This document shows, one piece after another, positions 1 to 6,974 of a stretch of DNA of 16,266 nt. The notes beneath the pieces are model-generated. The model searched no databases. It saw only the letters and a program-made list of their open reading frames with translations, and was not told the DNA's origin. A program made the position numbers and the translations under genes. Source of the DNA: CAYMOV01 sp964392085 (GTDB lineage: Bacteria; Oederibacteriota; Muellerivitia; Muellerivitales; Muellerivitaceae); the NCBI GenBank assembly GCA_964392085.1, contig CAYMOV010000056.1, positions 1 through 16,266 of the forward strand. Reading direction: 5' to 3'. How positions within the stretch are numbered: position 1 is the first letter of the stretch; the number at the start of each line of letters is the position of its first letter.

Positions 1-440
1 TGAAACGCCAGGATGCCCCGACGGTGGTATTGGAGACGGAACCCTACGACCCCCGTGACCTGCTGGCGGGTAAGTACATGGATTTGAGGTATGTCATTGG
101 GGACACGACGAAATTGCCGGGTTTTCCGGCGGAGAAGATCCAACCGGGCGCTAAAGTGGCCGTGAGGCTGGAACCGCAGGGGGAAGCCCGCATCGCCGAG
201 AAGGTCCATCAGGTTTGGGGGCCGGTCACTTGCGTATCCCCGCCGCCCATGTACATCGGAAGCGGCCATTGGGTCATCGGGGACTATGTGGGTGGCCGCC
301 AAGTGCGGTTCGGTATCGAGAGGTATTACTTCAGCGAGAAAAACCAGGCCGACATGAACGGCATCCGCTCGGGTCATGTCTGGGTCGAGGCGACCATATC
401 GAAGAACGGCCAACTCGCCCTGAAGCGCCTCATATATTGA
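1..440 (+). CDS. GDYXXLXY-family protein, 5' end outside the window
   Basis: The frame is open from the first bases of the window (codons from position 3 read KRQDAPTVVLETEPYDPRDLL), so the gene very probably starts upstream; a GTG at 24 is the first possible start inside the window but would cut through a conserved strand. Recognition rests on the family hallmark PYDPRDLLAGKYMDLRY, which matches the usual 'V-L-x-T-x-P-x-DPRDLLRGDYxxLxY' pattern, and on a later FGIERYYFSEKNQ segment that matches the conserved G-x-ERYF/Y block. One oddity is Lys in place of the Asp of GDY. Family members are membrane-anchored proteins of unknown function with an N-terminal helix, often encoded beside DUF2157 and DUF4401 membrane proteins; those would lie to the left. 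The gene ends 13 bases from the converging glsB-like gene, with no clear terminator hairpin between them. Confidence 0.8.
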   Translation, partial: KRQDAPTVVLETEPYDPRDLLAGKYMDLRYVIGDTTKLPGFPAEKIQPGAKVAVRLEPQGEARIAEKVHQVWGPVTCVSPPPMYIGSGHWVIGDYVGGRQVRFGIERYYFSEKNQADMNGIRSGHVWVEATISKNGQLALKRLIY

Positions 441-453
441 TTTTGAGTCCCGG

Positions 454-711
454 TTAACCCTTCTTTTTCTTGCCCCCGAAGATCGCGGTTCCCAAGATCA
501 ACAGGACGACCGCGCCGCTGATGTTGATCAGGAAGATCCCCAGGGTGTTGGTGGCGCCGATGCCGATGCTCCCGGCCAGCTTCTGGCCCAGCCAGGCGCC
601 GACGATGCCGACCACGACGTCCCCGAAGAATCCCAGGCCCTCGCCCTTGACGATCAGGCTCGCCAACCAGCCGATGAACGCGCCGACGATGATGGTCCAG
701 ATCAAGCTCAT
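454..711 (-). CDS. GlsB/YeaQ/YmgE family small membrane protein
   Basis: An 85-residue protein of the transglycosylase-associated (PF04226) family, MSLIWTIIVGAFIGWLASLI followed by a Gly-rich helix containing GDVVVGIVGAWLGQ and a third hydrophobic segment ending in a basic GGKKKKG tail. This gives three short transmembrane helices, with the basic end probably cytoplasmic. Relatives are induced under envelope or general stress, but no biochemical activity is established. The ATG at 711 was chosen because an AAGGAG ribosome site (718-723) sits 6 bases before it; the longer frame up to 771 would overlap the upstream gene and adds a non-conserved basic leader. It lies 43 bases after the alpha/beta hydrolase gene on the same strand, so co-transcription is possible. 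A TACAAT-like -10 hexamer on the minus strand at 739-744 could instead give it its own promoter, but I see no convincing -35. Confidence 0.88.
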   Translation of the reverse strand: MSLIWTIIVGAFIGWLASLIVKGEGLGFFGDVVVGIVGAWLGQKLAGSIGIGATNTLGIFLINISGAVVLLILGTAIFGGKKKKG

Positions 712-754
712 GGGGTGCTCCTTGGTTTTGGTGCGGGTATTGTAACCGAAAGAT

Positions 755-1525
755 TTATGCCATTTCCTCATGAACAGCCTTCAAAAAGGCCTCACGCGCC
801 CTCTTCTCCATCCATGGCTCATGGCCACAATCCTTGAGTAGGACGAATTTGAAGTCCTTCAGGACCCTACCGAGGGGTTTCTGGACCCCCTCTGCCGGGT
901 GGGGGTCCCAATTACCGTGGATCGCCACGACCGGGCATTGGATCGCCTTGCCGGTCTCCAGCAGTAACCCGCTCCGCCGCAATTCCTCCGCCTCTTTCCA
1001 AATAGACCCGTATTGCGCCTCGTCGGGTTCGGGGTTCTTCTCCCCGGGTGGATCCGGCAGGCGGTCGAAGGAGTCGGTCTTGGAAAGAAGGACGCCGATT
1101 CGGGCCAGGTCGCCGTCCTTCAGGGTCCCTTCCAACATCTTCTTGAAGAGCCCCTTTCCCTCGGGGCCCAGGCGTTCCAGGCGGGTGCGGGTAATCCGCG
1201 GGAGGTAGGACTCCTCAAAGGGCCCGCTCCCCACCAAGATGAGCTTCTTCACCAGTTTGGGGTACTTGGCGGCGAAGAGGAAACCCAACCAAGCCCCCCA
1301 GGAATGTCCGATCAGGACGACCGGGAGTTGGGCCTGGGCCTCCAATTGCCCCTTCAATTCCTCAATCAACCCCTCGATCGTATCGGCTGATTGGAAGGGT
1401 TCCAGGACACCGTCGGTGGTCCCCAGGGCTTCCGCGAGGGTTCGGACGGACCCGGGCGCGCCGGGACCGCCATGCAGGCAGGCGATGGAAAAGGGGGAGA
1501 AACCGTGTTGGCGAATCTGGGACAA
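755..1525 (-). CDS. alpha/beta hydrolase (proline iminopeptidase-like)
   Basis: A 256-residue single-domain alpha/beta hydrolase. The oxyanion-hole motif HGGPG is at residues 18-22, the nucleophile elbow GHSWG places the catalytic Ser at 75, GNWDPHP gives a candidate acid Asp207, and GHEPW gives His235, so the triad looks complete. HGGPG plus GHSWG is typical of prolyl aminopeptidases and related C-C or ester hydrolases; the substrate cannot be told from sequence. There is no signal peptide, so it is cytoplasmic. The start used is a TTG (1523-1525), because no ATG occurs in the first 70 codons and the strand before HGGPG begins close to this point; an AAGGA about 10 bases upstream may serve it. 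An in-frame CTG a little further upstream is an alternative. It follows the ybjQ-like gene by 5 bases, so the two are probably translated together. Confidence 0.87.
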   Translation of the reverse strand: MSQIRQHGFSPFSIACLHGGPGAPGSVRTLAEALGTTDGVLEPFQSADTIEGLIEELKGQLEAQAQLPVVLIGHSWGAWLGFLFAAKYPKLVKKLILVGSGPFEESYLPRITRTRLERLGPEGKGLFKKMLEGTLKDGDLARIGVLLSKTDSFDRLPDPPGEKNPEPDEAQYGSIWKEAEELRRSGLLLETGKAIQCPVVAIHGNWDPHPAEGVQKPLGRVLKDFKFVLLKDCGHEPWMEKRAREAFLKAVHEEMA

Positions 1526-1530
1526 GGGGA

Positions 1531-1860
1531 TCAGGCTTCCTTGACGGTCACCGCGGTGCCGTAGCAGAGCACCTCGGTGATGCCCTGGGCCACCTCGGTG
1601 GCGTCGTACCGGACGCCGATGATGGCGTTGGCCCCGTGTTGTTCCGCGTGGGTGAGGAGCAGGTTGAAGGACTCCTCGCGGGCGGTCTCGCAGAGCTGGG
1701 TGTAGAGGGTGATGTTGCCGCCGAAGAGGGATTGGATGCCCGCGCCGATGTTGCCGATGAGGGATCGGGACCTGACGGTGATGCCCTTCACCAGGCCGAG
1801 GTTCTGGACGACCTTGTAACCGGGCAGTTCAAAGGCCGTGGTGGTCATCTTGTGGTGCAT
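1531..1860 (-). CDS. YbjQ/UPF0145 family protein
   Basis: A 109-residue protein of the YbjQ (UPF0145, PF01906, 'putative heavy-metal-binding') family. Conserved blocks visible are TTTAFELPGYKVVQNLGLVKG near the start, the SRSLIGNIGAGIQSLFGG segment, and the AREESFNLLLTHAEQHGANAIIGVRYDA block, followed by the terminal strand EVLCYGTAVTV. Members form ring-like oligomers; no function is proven and the metal-binding label is only a historical inference. The ATG at 1860 is supported by GGGAGG five bases upstream on the minus strand; a second ATG four codons later is possible. The longer frame to 1929 runs through AT-rich spacer and is not credible. It heads a small minus-strand group with the hydrolase gene. 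Element A (1932-2033) separates it from the exporter operon, so it is probably not part of that transcript. Confidence 0.9.
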   Translation of the reverse strand: MHHKMTTTAFELPGYKVVQNLGLVKGITVRSRSLIGNIGAGIQSLFGGNITLYTQLCETAREESFNLLLTHAEQHGANAIIGVRYDATEVAQGITEVLCYGTAVTVKEA

Positions 1861-1931
1861 GGACGCCTCCCGAATAGGGTCTTCCCATGGGGATATCGTA
1901 GGTGAAAGTAAAAGAACCCAAAACAACATAA

Positions 1932-2033
1932 TGAACCACGGGGGACACGGAGGTCACGGAGTTAAAGGTTTTGGCGGTTATAAAGTTGGAAAATCAGTAT
2001 TCCCCCGCTGACCCCCGCCTTCTCCGTGGTTCA
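1932..2033. repeat. Element A: inverted pair of CAC-rich 9-mer arrays
   Basis: The left arm is three consecutive 9-mers, CCACGGGGG, ACACGGAGG and TCACGGAGT (1936-1962), preceded by TGAA. The right arm (2003-2033) is the same pattern on the other strand, more degenerate. The outer ten bases, TGAACCACGG, are perfectly inverted (1932-1941 and 2024-2033), and most positions of the next 22 also match. The arms enclose about 40 bases with no ORF. The element fills the gap between the last exporter permease gene and the ybjQ-like gene; no other long feature is seen in this 191-base gap. Confidence 0.7.
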
Positions 2034-2051
2034 AATGACTTGGTCGATGGC

Positions 2052-3170
2052 TTAGTCGAGGGTCTGGTGGAAGCGCTTGAAGCTCACGAAGATGGCGATG
2101 GCGCCCGTGATGACCAGCACCCCGATGTTGAAGACTACGACCTGGGTGTCGCCCCCCTTGAGCATGATGTTGCGCAGCAGGACGGTGAAGTACTGGAGCG
2201 GGTCGAGGTAGGCGGCGATCTTCAGGGCGGCGGGCATGTTCTCGACGGGATACATCATCCCCGAGAGCTGGATCGTGGGGAACATGAACAGGAACCCCGC
2301 CATGGACACCTGGGCCATGGTCTTGGTGAAGGTTGAGAGCAGGATGCCGAGGGCCACGGTGTTGCAGATGAAGGCCAGGGCCGCCAGCATGAGCACCCAT
2401 AGGTGGCCCCGCATGGGCACCTGGAAGCCCAGCACCGCCACCCCCAAAACCAGGGGGATATCCACCATCCCCAACAGGACGAAGGGGAGGGCCTTGCCCA
2501 GGAGGATCTCCTGGGTGGTGGCCGGGGAGGCCAGGAGCGTCTCGAAGGTGCCCAGCTCCTTCTCCTTGGCGATGGAGGAACTGGTCAGGACGAGGGTCAC
2601 CAACAGCAGGATCATGCAGAGCACGCCCGGCACCATGAAGACCGAGGTCTCCATCTCGGGGTTGTAGAGGTCGCGGATGACGAAGGAAATGGGCGGGGTG
2701 GGCAGGGAACCGAACTGCTCCTCGGCCGCCTCCCGGGTCAGGATGGTCTTGAAGTAGGCCTCCACGCTCTGGGCCTTCACGATGTTGCTGGCGTCCACCA
2801 AGAACTGGACGGGTTTGAGGTCCGCGGCGTCGCCCCGCACCAGGGCGCGGGTCAGGCCCCCCTCGGGGGCCACCAGCACGGCGTCGGCCTGGCCGGACTG
2901 CACCCAACGGTAGGGGTCGACGCCCGTCACTTTCGCCGGGACGAACCAACCGGACCCGTAACAGCGCTCCACCACCCGTCGGGCCGTCCGGTCCGAGGGC
3001 TCGTAAAAGGCCGCCAGCTTGATGTTCTTGGTCTGGGTCGAGAGGGCCAGTCCGAAGAGCGTCATCTGGATCAAGGGGGGCATGAACAGCATCATGCGCA
3101 TGCGGGGTTCCCGCAGGACCTGCATGAGCTCCTTCTTGAAGAAGCCCATGATCGTGGGGTTGAGTTTCAT
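2052..3170 (-). CDS. ABC-2 type exporter permease, YbhR-like
   Basis: A 372-residue inner-membrane permease of the ABC-2 (PF12698) class. It begins with a short cytoplasmic amphipathic stretch, FFKKELMQVLREPRMRMMLF, then TM1 (about residues 24-45), a large extracytoplasmic domain to about residue 165, and a C-terminal bundle of five hydrophobic segments. The cytoplasmic loop KEKELGTFETLLASP is the coupling segment that contacts the ATPase, and MMYPVENMP precedes the last helices. Length and architecture match E. coli YbhR. The ATG at 3170 has an AGGGGG site just upstream. It is the last gene of the exporter operon and the second of two non-identical permeases, so the pore is presumably a heterodimer with the product of 3241-4389. 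The substrate cannot be read from sequence; YbhFSR relatives are linked to drug and cation export. Confidence 0.9.
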   Translation of the reverse strand: MKLNPTIMGFFKKELMQVLREPRMRMMLFMPPLIQMTLFGLALSTQTKNIKLAAFYEPSDRTARRVVERCYGSGWFVPAKVTGVDPYRWVQSGQADAVLVAPEGGLTRALVRGDAADLKPVQFLVDASNIVKAQSVEAYFKTILTREAAEEQFGSLPTPPISFVIRDLYNPEMETSVFMVPGVLCMILLLVTLVLTSSSIAKEKELGTFETLLASPATTQEILLGKALPFVLLGMVDIPLVLGVAVLGFQVPMRGHLWVLMLAALAFICNTVALGILLSTFTKTMAQVSMAGFLFMFPTIQLSGMMYPVENMPAALKIAAYLDPLQYFTVLLRNIMLKGGDTQVVVFNIGVLVITGAIAIFVSFKRFHQTLD

Positions 3171-3206
3171 GTTTGCCCCCTTTCTTGGGTCGTGGTTGTC
3201 GTGCGG

Positions 3207-3235
3207 TTTCAGCTTTTTAGCTATCCGCCATCCGC
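3207..3235. repeat. Short heptamer-like array between the two permease genes
   Basis: On the plus strand the 70-base gap between the permease genes reads TTTCAGC, TTTTTAGC, TATCCGC, CATCCGC in succession: units of 7, 8, 7 and 7 bases with a shared YNNGC ending. A small AGCT-TTTT-AGCT palindrome arises from the first two units. It is short, and alone it could be chance. I list it because the other wide gaps in the same operon also hold short-period arrays. Confidence 0.45.
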
Positions 3236-3240
3236 TGTTG

Positions 3241-4389
3241 TTAAGGTTCCAGGTCCTTCTTGAACTTCGTGACCGCCAACCGGATGAAGAACGCCGCGAT
3301 GAGGGTCATCATCAGGAAGGGCAGGGCCAGCTCGGAGAAGTTGGAGTCCTTCAGGAAGACGCCCCGGATGATCACCATGAACCACCTCGCCGGGAAGATG
3401 CCGGTGAGGTATTGGAAGAACAGGGGCATGTTCTCGATGGGGAAGATGAAGCCCGACAGCATGAGGGACGGCAGCATGCCCGCCATGAGGGAGAACTGCA
3501 TGGCCATCTGCTGGTTGCGGGTGGCCACCGAGATCAAGAGGCCCTGGGCCATGTAGGCCGACAGGAAGATCAGGGCGCCCGCGAAGAAGAGCAGGTGGCT
3601 CCCCATGAAGGGCACGTCGAAGTAGAACCGCGCCGCCAGGTAGATCAAGGTCTGGGCCGCCAACCCCAGGACCACGTAGGGGCCCAGCTTTCCCATGATG
3701 ATCTCCAGGGGATGCACCGGGGTGGACAGGAGCAGCTCCATGGACCCGTTCTCCCATTCCCTCGCGACGGTGAGGGCGGTGAGCATGATCGAGATGATGG
3801 CCAGCACCACCGCGGAGAGGCCCGGCACGGTGAACCAGCGGCTGTTGAGCTCGCCGTTGAAAAGGTAGCGGGTCTGGAGCGAGACGGGTTCGGAGTAGGG
3901 GAAGTCCGTGAGCCGCAGGATGGCGGCTTTCTGCATGCCGCCCAGGTAGCCGCCGATGACCCCGGCGGTGGAGTTGTCGGACCCGTCGATCAGGACCTGG
4001 ATGGACACCGGCTCGCCCGAACCCAGGTAGTGCTCGAACAGGGGAGGGATGACCATGGCGGCCTTCGAGACCTGGCTGTCCACGGTCTCCTGGGGGTCCG
4101 CGGTCGCGGTCCCCACGGTGGTTTGGAACAATTTTGAGCTGTCGAATACCTCCAACAACCGCCGGGAGGACCGGCTGTGGTCCAGGTCGTAGGCCATGAC
4201 GTGGATATCCCGCACGGTGAAGTCCATGGCTAAACCGAAGAACAGCACCATGAGCATGGGCAAGCCCAGGGCCATGCCCAGGGTGAAGGGGTCCCGCATC
4301 ACGTGGCGCACTTCCTTATGGGCGATGGACCAGGCCCGGGCGAAGACGAAGCCGTCGATGTAGCTGGGGGCGGGTTTGGGGTCGGTCAT
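3241..4389 (-). CDS. ABC-2 type exporter permease, YbhS-like
   Basis: A 382-residue inner-membrane permease homologous in architecture to its neighbour: cytoplasmic lead AHKEVRHVMRDPF, TM1 at about residues 34-56, an extracytoplasmic domain to about 215 with the typical LDHSRSSRRLLEVF strand-helix unit, then five C-terminal hydrophobic segments. AREWENGSMELLLSTPVHPLE is the coupling loop facing the ATPase, and GFIFPIENMP corresponds to the P-x-ENMP motif shared with the other permease. The ATG at 4389 overlaps the upstream ATPase stop by 4 bases (ATGA), with GGAAGGAAAG before it. A longer open frame to 4728 is an artefact inside the ATPase gene. It pairs with the YbhR-like permease to form the membrane part of the exporter and corresponds to E. 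coli YbhS. Confidence 0.91.
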   Translation of the reverse strand: MTDPKPAPSYIDGFVFARAWSIAHKEVRHVMRDPFTLGMALGLPMLMVLFFGLAMDFTVRDIHVMAYDLDHSRSSRRLLEVFDSSKLFQTTVGTATADPQETVDSQVSKAAMVIPPLFEHYLGSGEPVSIQVLIDGSDNSTAGVIGGYLGGMQKAAILRLTDFPYSEPVSLQTRYLFNGELNSRWFTVPGLSAVVLAIISIMLTALTVAREWENGSMELLLSTPVHPLEIIMGKLGPYVVLGLAAQTLIYLAARFYFDVPFMGSHLLFFAGALIFLSAYMAQGLLISVATRNQQMAMQFSLMAGMLPSLMLSGFIFPIENMPLFFQYLTGIFPARWFMVIIRGVFLKDSNFSELALPFLMMTLIAAFFIRLAVTKFKKDLEP

Positions 4390-5336
4390 GACTTTCCTTC
4401 CACTAACCTGATGAAAACATCCTCCAGCGAGGGGCGGATCGACTTGGAATCGATCGTTCGGCCCATGGTCGCCTTGAAGCGGTCCCAGGCGCCGGGGTCC
4501 CCGACGAGGGCGTGGTATCTCATGCCGTGGGCCTGGACGTCCCTGAGGCCGCCCTCCCGCTTCAGGCGGTCCACCAGGGCCTGCTCCTCGGCTTGGCCGA
4601 GGGAATGCGGCGCGTCGGGCGCCAAGACCAGTTCCAGCATCGGCTCGGGAAAGGCTTGGGCCTTGAGTCCCTCGGGGGTGTCGAGGGCGATGATGCGTCC
4701 GGTCCGCATGAGGGCGATGCGGCCGCACTGCTCGGCCTCGTCCATATAGTGGGTGGTGACGAACACCGTCTTTCCACGGCCCGAGAGCTGGCGGATGAGG
4801 GCCCAGAACCGGGCCCGGGCCGTCGGGGTGACGCCCGCGGTGGGCTCATCGAGGAACACCAGGTCGGGATCGTGCAGCATGGCGGCCGCCAGGGAGACCT
4901 CCTGTTTCAGGCCCCCTGGCAGGTCCTTCACGAGGGTCTTCACGTCCCGGTCGAACCCGATGAAGTCGAAGATGTCCTTCAGCCGCACCTGGAAAAGGTC
5001 CTTGGGGATCTTCCTCAGGGCCGCCGTGAACTCGAGGTTCTCGATGATCGTCATGTCCTGGTAAAGGGTGAACTTCTGGGACATGTAGCCCACCCGGGCC
5101 TTGATGGGTTGGAGGCCGTCCCGAAGGTCGAGCCCCACGACCTTGACGGTGCCCTCGGAGGGGTGCAGGAGCCCGCACAGCACCCGGATGGTCGTGGTCT
5201 TGCCGGCGCCGTTGGCGCCCAGGAAGCCGAAGATCTCGCCGGGGGACACCGTGAAGGAGATGTCGTCCACGGCCTTGAAATCGCCGAACTTCACCGTGAG
5301 GTTGCGGACCTCGACGGAGGAACCGTTCGCGTTCAT
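4386..5336 (-). CDS. ABC exporter ATPase, YbhF C-terminal-half type
   Basis: A 316-residue nucleotide-binding subunit. Walker A GANGAGKT is at residues 40-47, the Q-loop Gln at 87, Walker B LVFLDE at 159-164 with catalytic Glu164, and the H-loop His at 196 (VTTHYMDEAE). The signature at 139-143 is LPGGL rather than LSGGQ, and the D-loop reads GVTP (168-171), lacking the usual Asp. The tail from about residue 225 is an accessory domain ending in SLEDVFIRLVEG, typical of exporter ATPases of this class. It corresponds to the C-terminal half of E. coli YbhF, where the signature is also degenerate (from memory). ATG at 5336 overlaps the previous stop by 4 bases; its own stop overlaps the permease start by 4. 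It presumably works as a heterodimer with the preceding ATPase and powers the two permeases. Confidence 0.93.
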   Translation of the reverse strand: MNANGSSVEVRNLTVKFGDFKAVDDISFTVSPGEIFGFLGANGAGKTTTIRVLCGLLHPSEGTVKVVGLDLRDGLQPIKARVGYMSQKFTLYQDMTIIENLEFTAALRKIPKDLFQVRLKDIFDFIGFDRDVKTLVKDLPGGLKQEVSLAAAMLHDPDLVFLDEPTAGVTPTARARFWALIRQLSGRGKTVFVTTHYMDEAEQCGRIALMRTGRIIALDTPEGLKAQAFPEPMLELVLAPDAPHSLGQAEEQALVDRLKREGGLRDVQAHGMRYHALVGDPGAWDRFKATMGRTIDSKSIRPSLEDVFIRLVEGKS

Positions 5337-6079
5337 GGGGCCCCCGTTCCGGCGCCCGCGCGCTTGAGGAAGAGCGCCTCGAAGCTCGAGACGCCCTCAT
5401 GGGCCATGATCTCGCGCGGCTCGCCCTCGGCCAGCATCCGGCCCTTCTCCAGGACGTGCACCCGGTCGCAGCGCTCGGCCTCGTCCATGTAGGCCGTGGT
5501 GACCAGCACCAGGATGCCCTGGGCCGTGAGTCGGTACAAAAGCTCCCAGAACTCGCGCCGGGAGATGGGATCGACCCCGTTGGTGGGCTCGTCCAACAGC
5601 ACCACCGAGGGCGACTGCAGGAGCGCGCACATGAGGCCGAGCTTCTTGTACATGCCGCCCGAGAGCTTGGCCGCCGGGCGGTCGGTGAATTCGGCGAGGC
5701 GGGTGATGTGGAGCAGCTCCGCCCGCCGCGCCTTGTAGACATCCGAGGGGATCTGGTACAGGTCCCGGAAGAAGTCCAGGTGCTCGGACACCGAGAGGTC
5801 CGGGTAAAGGCTCTGCTGTTGGGGCATGTAGGCCATGGAGGGCCGGACGGAGGCGAAGTCCGAGGGCTTTCCGTCGGCGGTGAACCGGATGGTCCCCTCG
5901 TCGGGCCTGAGGAGGCCCACCAGGGTGCGGACCAGCGTGGTCTTGCCGGCCCCGTCGGGACCGATGAGGCCGTGCAGGAGCCCCGACCCAAGGGACAGCT
6001 TCGCGCCGTCCAGGGCCTGGTTGGGGCCGAGCCTCTTGCGAAGCCCCTCGACCTCGATTGCGACCTTCAGTACGCTCAC
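5333..6079 (-). CDS. ABC exporter ATPase, YbhF N-terminal-half type
   Basis: A 248-residue nucleotide-binding subunit. Walker A GPDGAGKT is at residues 40-47, the Q-loop Gln at 87 (YMPQ), the signature LSGGM at 139-143, Walker B VVLLDE at 159-164 with Glu164, and the D-loop GVDP at 168-171. The H-loop position carries Ala196 (VTTAYMDEAE), so this subunit lacks the switch histidine. All motifs fall at the same residue numbers as in the next ATPase, as expected for two halves of an ancestral duplication. The GPDGAGKTT spelling and missing His match the N-terminal half of E. coli YbhF (from memory). The start is a GTG at 6079 with GGAGA seven bases upstream. The stop overlaps the next ATPase's ATG by 4 bases. 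The two genes sum to 564 residues, about the length of fused YbhF. Confidence 0.93.
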   Translation of the reverse strand: MSVLKVAIEVEGLRKRLGPNQALDGAKLSLGSGLLHGLIGPDGAGKTTLVRTLVGLLRPDEGTIRFTADGKPSDFASVRPSMAYMPQQQSLYPDLSVSEHLDFFRDLYQIPSDVYKARRAELLHITRLAEFTDRPAAKLSGGMYKKLGLMCALLQSPSVVLLDEPTNGVDPISRREFWELLYRLTAQGILVLVTTAYMDEAERCDRVHVLEKGRMLAEGEPREIMAHEGVSSFEALFLKRAGAGTGAP

Positions 6080-6117
6080 GGCGGGTCTCCAGAAGAAACA
6101 AGTGGTTGATCCAACGC

Positions 6118-6194
6118 GGAATGAGGAGTGTGGAATGGGGAGTGTTTAAGCCTTAAGACATTCCTCATCCCGAATTTCGAATCCCTCATTTTTC
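6118..6194. repeat. 7-bp periodic inverted array between adaptor and ATPase genes
   Basis: The left arm is four perfect-phase heptamers, GGAATGA, GGAGTGT, GGAATGG and GGAGTGT (6118-6145). The right arm is the complementary pattern in five heptamers, ATTCCTC, ATCCCGA, ATTTCGA, ATCCCTC and ATTTTTC (6160-6194). Between them lies TTAAGCCTTAA. The transcript could fold into a stem pairing 6132-6145 with about 6158-6171, with one bulge, one mismatch and a few G-T pairs. The right arm runs through the stop codon of the adaptor gene, so the adaptor's last three residues are encoded within the array. It occupies most of the 106-base gap. Confidence 0.7.
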
Positions 6195-6938
6195 TGGAAT
6201 CGTGACTTCCAGCGTCATGCCGGGCTTCAGCACGGCGTCGGGGTTGGGGAAGGTCACCTTGACGGCGTACACCAGCCGTTCCCGCTCCAGGCGGGTTTGG
6301 GCGTTCTTCGGGGTGAACTCGGCCTCGTCGTTGATGTGGGACACGGTGCCCTCGAAATCCTTGCCCTTCATCTCGGGCAGGAGGGCCTTCAGCTTCTTGC
6401 CGTAGGAGATGCGGGCCAGCACGGGCTGGGCCACGTAGATCTTCACCCATACCTCGCGGAGGTCCGCCAAGGTCAGGAGCTTGGTGCCGGGCCCCACCCA
6501 TTCGCCGGGTTCGTGGTAGGTCGTGAGGACGGTCCCGGTGACCGGGGCCGGCACCTGGCACCAGGATGCCTTCAGGTCGGAGTCCTCCTTCTTGATGCGG
6601 AGGTGGTCGAACTGTTCCTTCGAAAGCGAGCCGCTCTTGTAGAGGGGCAGCGCCCGGTTATAGTCCCCATCCGCCATCTCGGCGGCCAGCTTGTAGTCCT
6701 CGCCGGAGAGGTCCACGAGTTTCTGGTTTTCCTGCACTTGGTCGCCCTCCTTCACGAGGTAGGCCGACACGAGGGTCCCGATCCTAGCCGGGACGTCCAC
6801 CTCAGTGGCCTCCACGGTGCCGGCGTAGCGGAAGGGCCCGCCGCCGTAGATCCGCCAGATCGCGAAGGCCGTGATCCCCAGGACCCCGAGGACGATCGGG
6901 ATGATGGGCTTTTTCTTTTTCTTCGGTTCGTCAGTCAT
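6186..6938 (-). CDS. HlyD/YbhG-like periplasmic adaptor (membrane fusion protein)
   Basis: A 250-residue adaptor that links the ABC inner-membrane complex to the outer-membrane channel. A cytoplasmic basic lead (KKKKK, residues 6-10) precedes one membrane anchor (about 11-31). The first lipoyl half-motif, GTVEATEVDVPARIGTLVSA, starts at residue 40; an alpha-helical stretch spans about 79-126 with the familiar LYKSGSLSKEQFDHL turn; the second lipoyl half is PAPVTGTVLTTYHEPGEWV; a beta-barrel and proximal domain follow, with FPNPDAVLKPGMTLEVTI near the end. The helical hairpin is only about 48 residues, shorter than the long coiled coils of AcrA- or HlyD-type adaptors. The ATG at 6938 has a strong AGGAGGT site. 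It corresponds to E. coli YbhG by position and domains. Its stop codon lies inside the 7-bp periodic array. Confidence 0.92.
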   Translation of the reverse strand: MTDEPKKKKKPIIPIVLGVLGITAFAIWRIYGGGPFRYAGTVEATEVDVPARIGTLVSAYLVKEGDQVQENQKLVDLSGEDYKLAAEMADGDYNRALPLYKSGSLSKEQFDHLRIKKEDSDLKASWCQVPAPVTGTVLTTYHEPGEWVGPGTKLLTLADLREVWVKIYVAQPVLARISYGKKLKALLPEMKGKDFEGTVSHINDEAEFTPKNAQTRLERERLVYAVKVTFPNPDAVLKPGMTLEVTIPEK

Positions 6939-6974
6939 GACTACCTCCTGAAAATGGACGGCTTGACGGCCTTC

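Noticed and set aside
441..453. A bidirectional terminator between the converging genes
   Set aside because: The 13-base gap has no stem; the nearby T-rich run is the reverse of the Lys codons at the end of the glsB-like gene.
1936..1962. A CRISPR-like array (three tandem 9-mers)
   Set aside because: The units are far too short, there are no unique spacers of equal length and no cas gene; the arrangement is a degenerate tandem repeat.
4390..4728. An N-terminal extension of the YbhS-like permease
   Set aside because: It is the out-of-frame reading of the upstream ATPase gene, Arg/Pro/Gly-rich; the ATG at 4389 has a good ribosome site and begins the conserved part.
5333..5336. The two ATPase genes as one YbhF gene broken by a frameshift
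   Set aside because: The junction is a clean ATGA stop-start overlap with a G-rich ribosome-site-like stretch before the ATG, the same geometry as the other overlaps in this operon, and no motif is lost at the junction.
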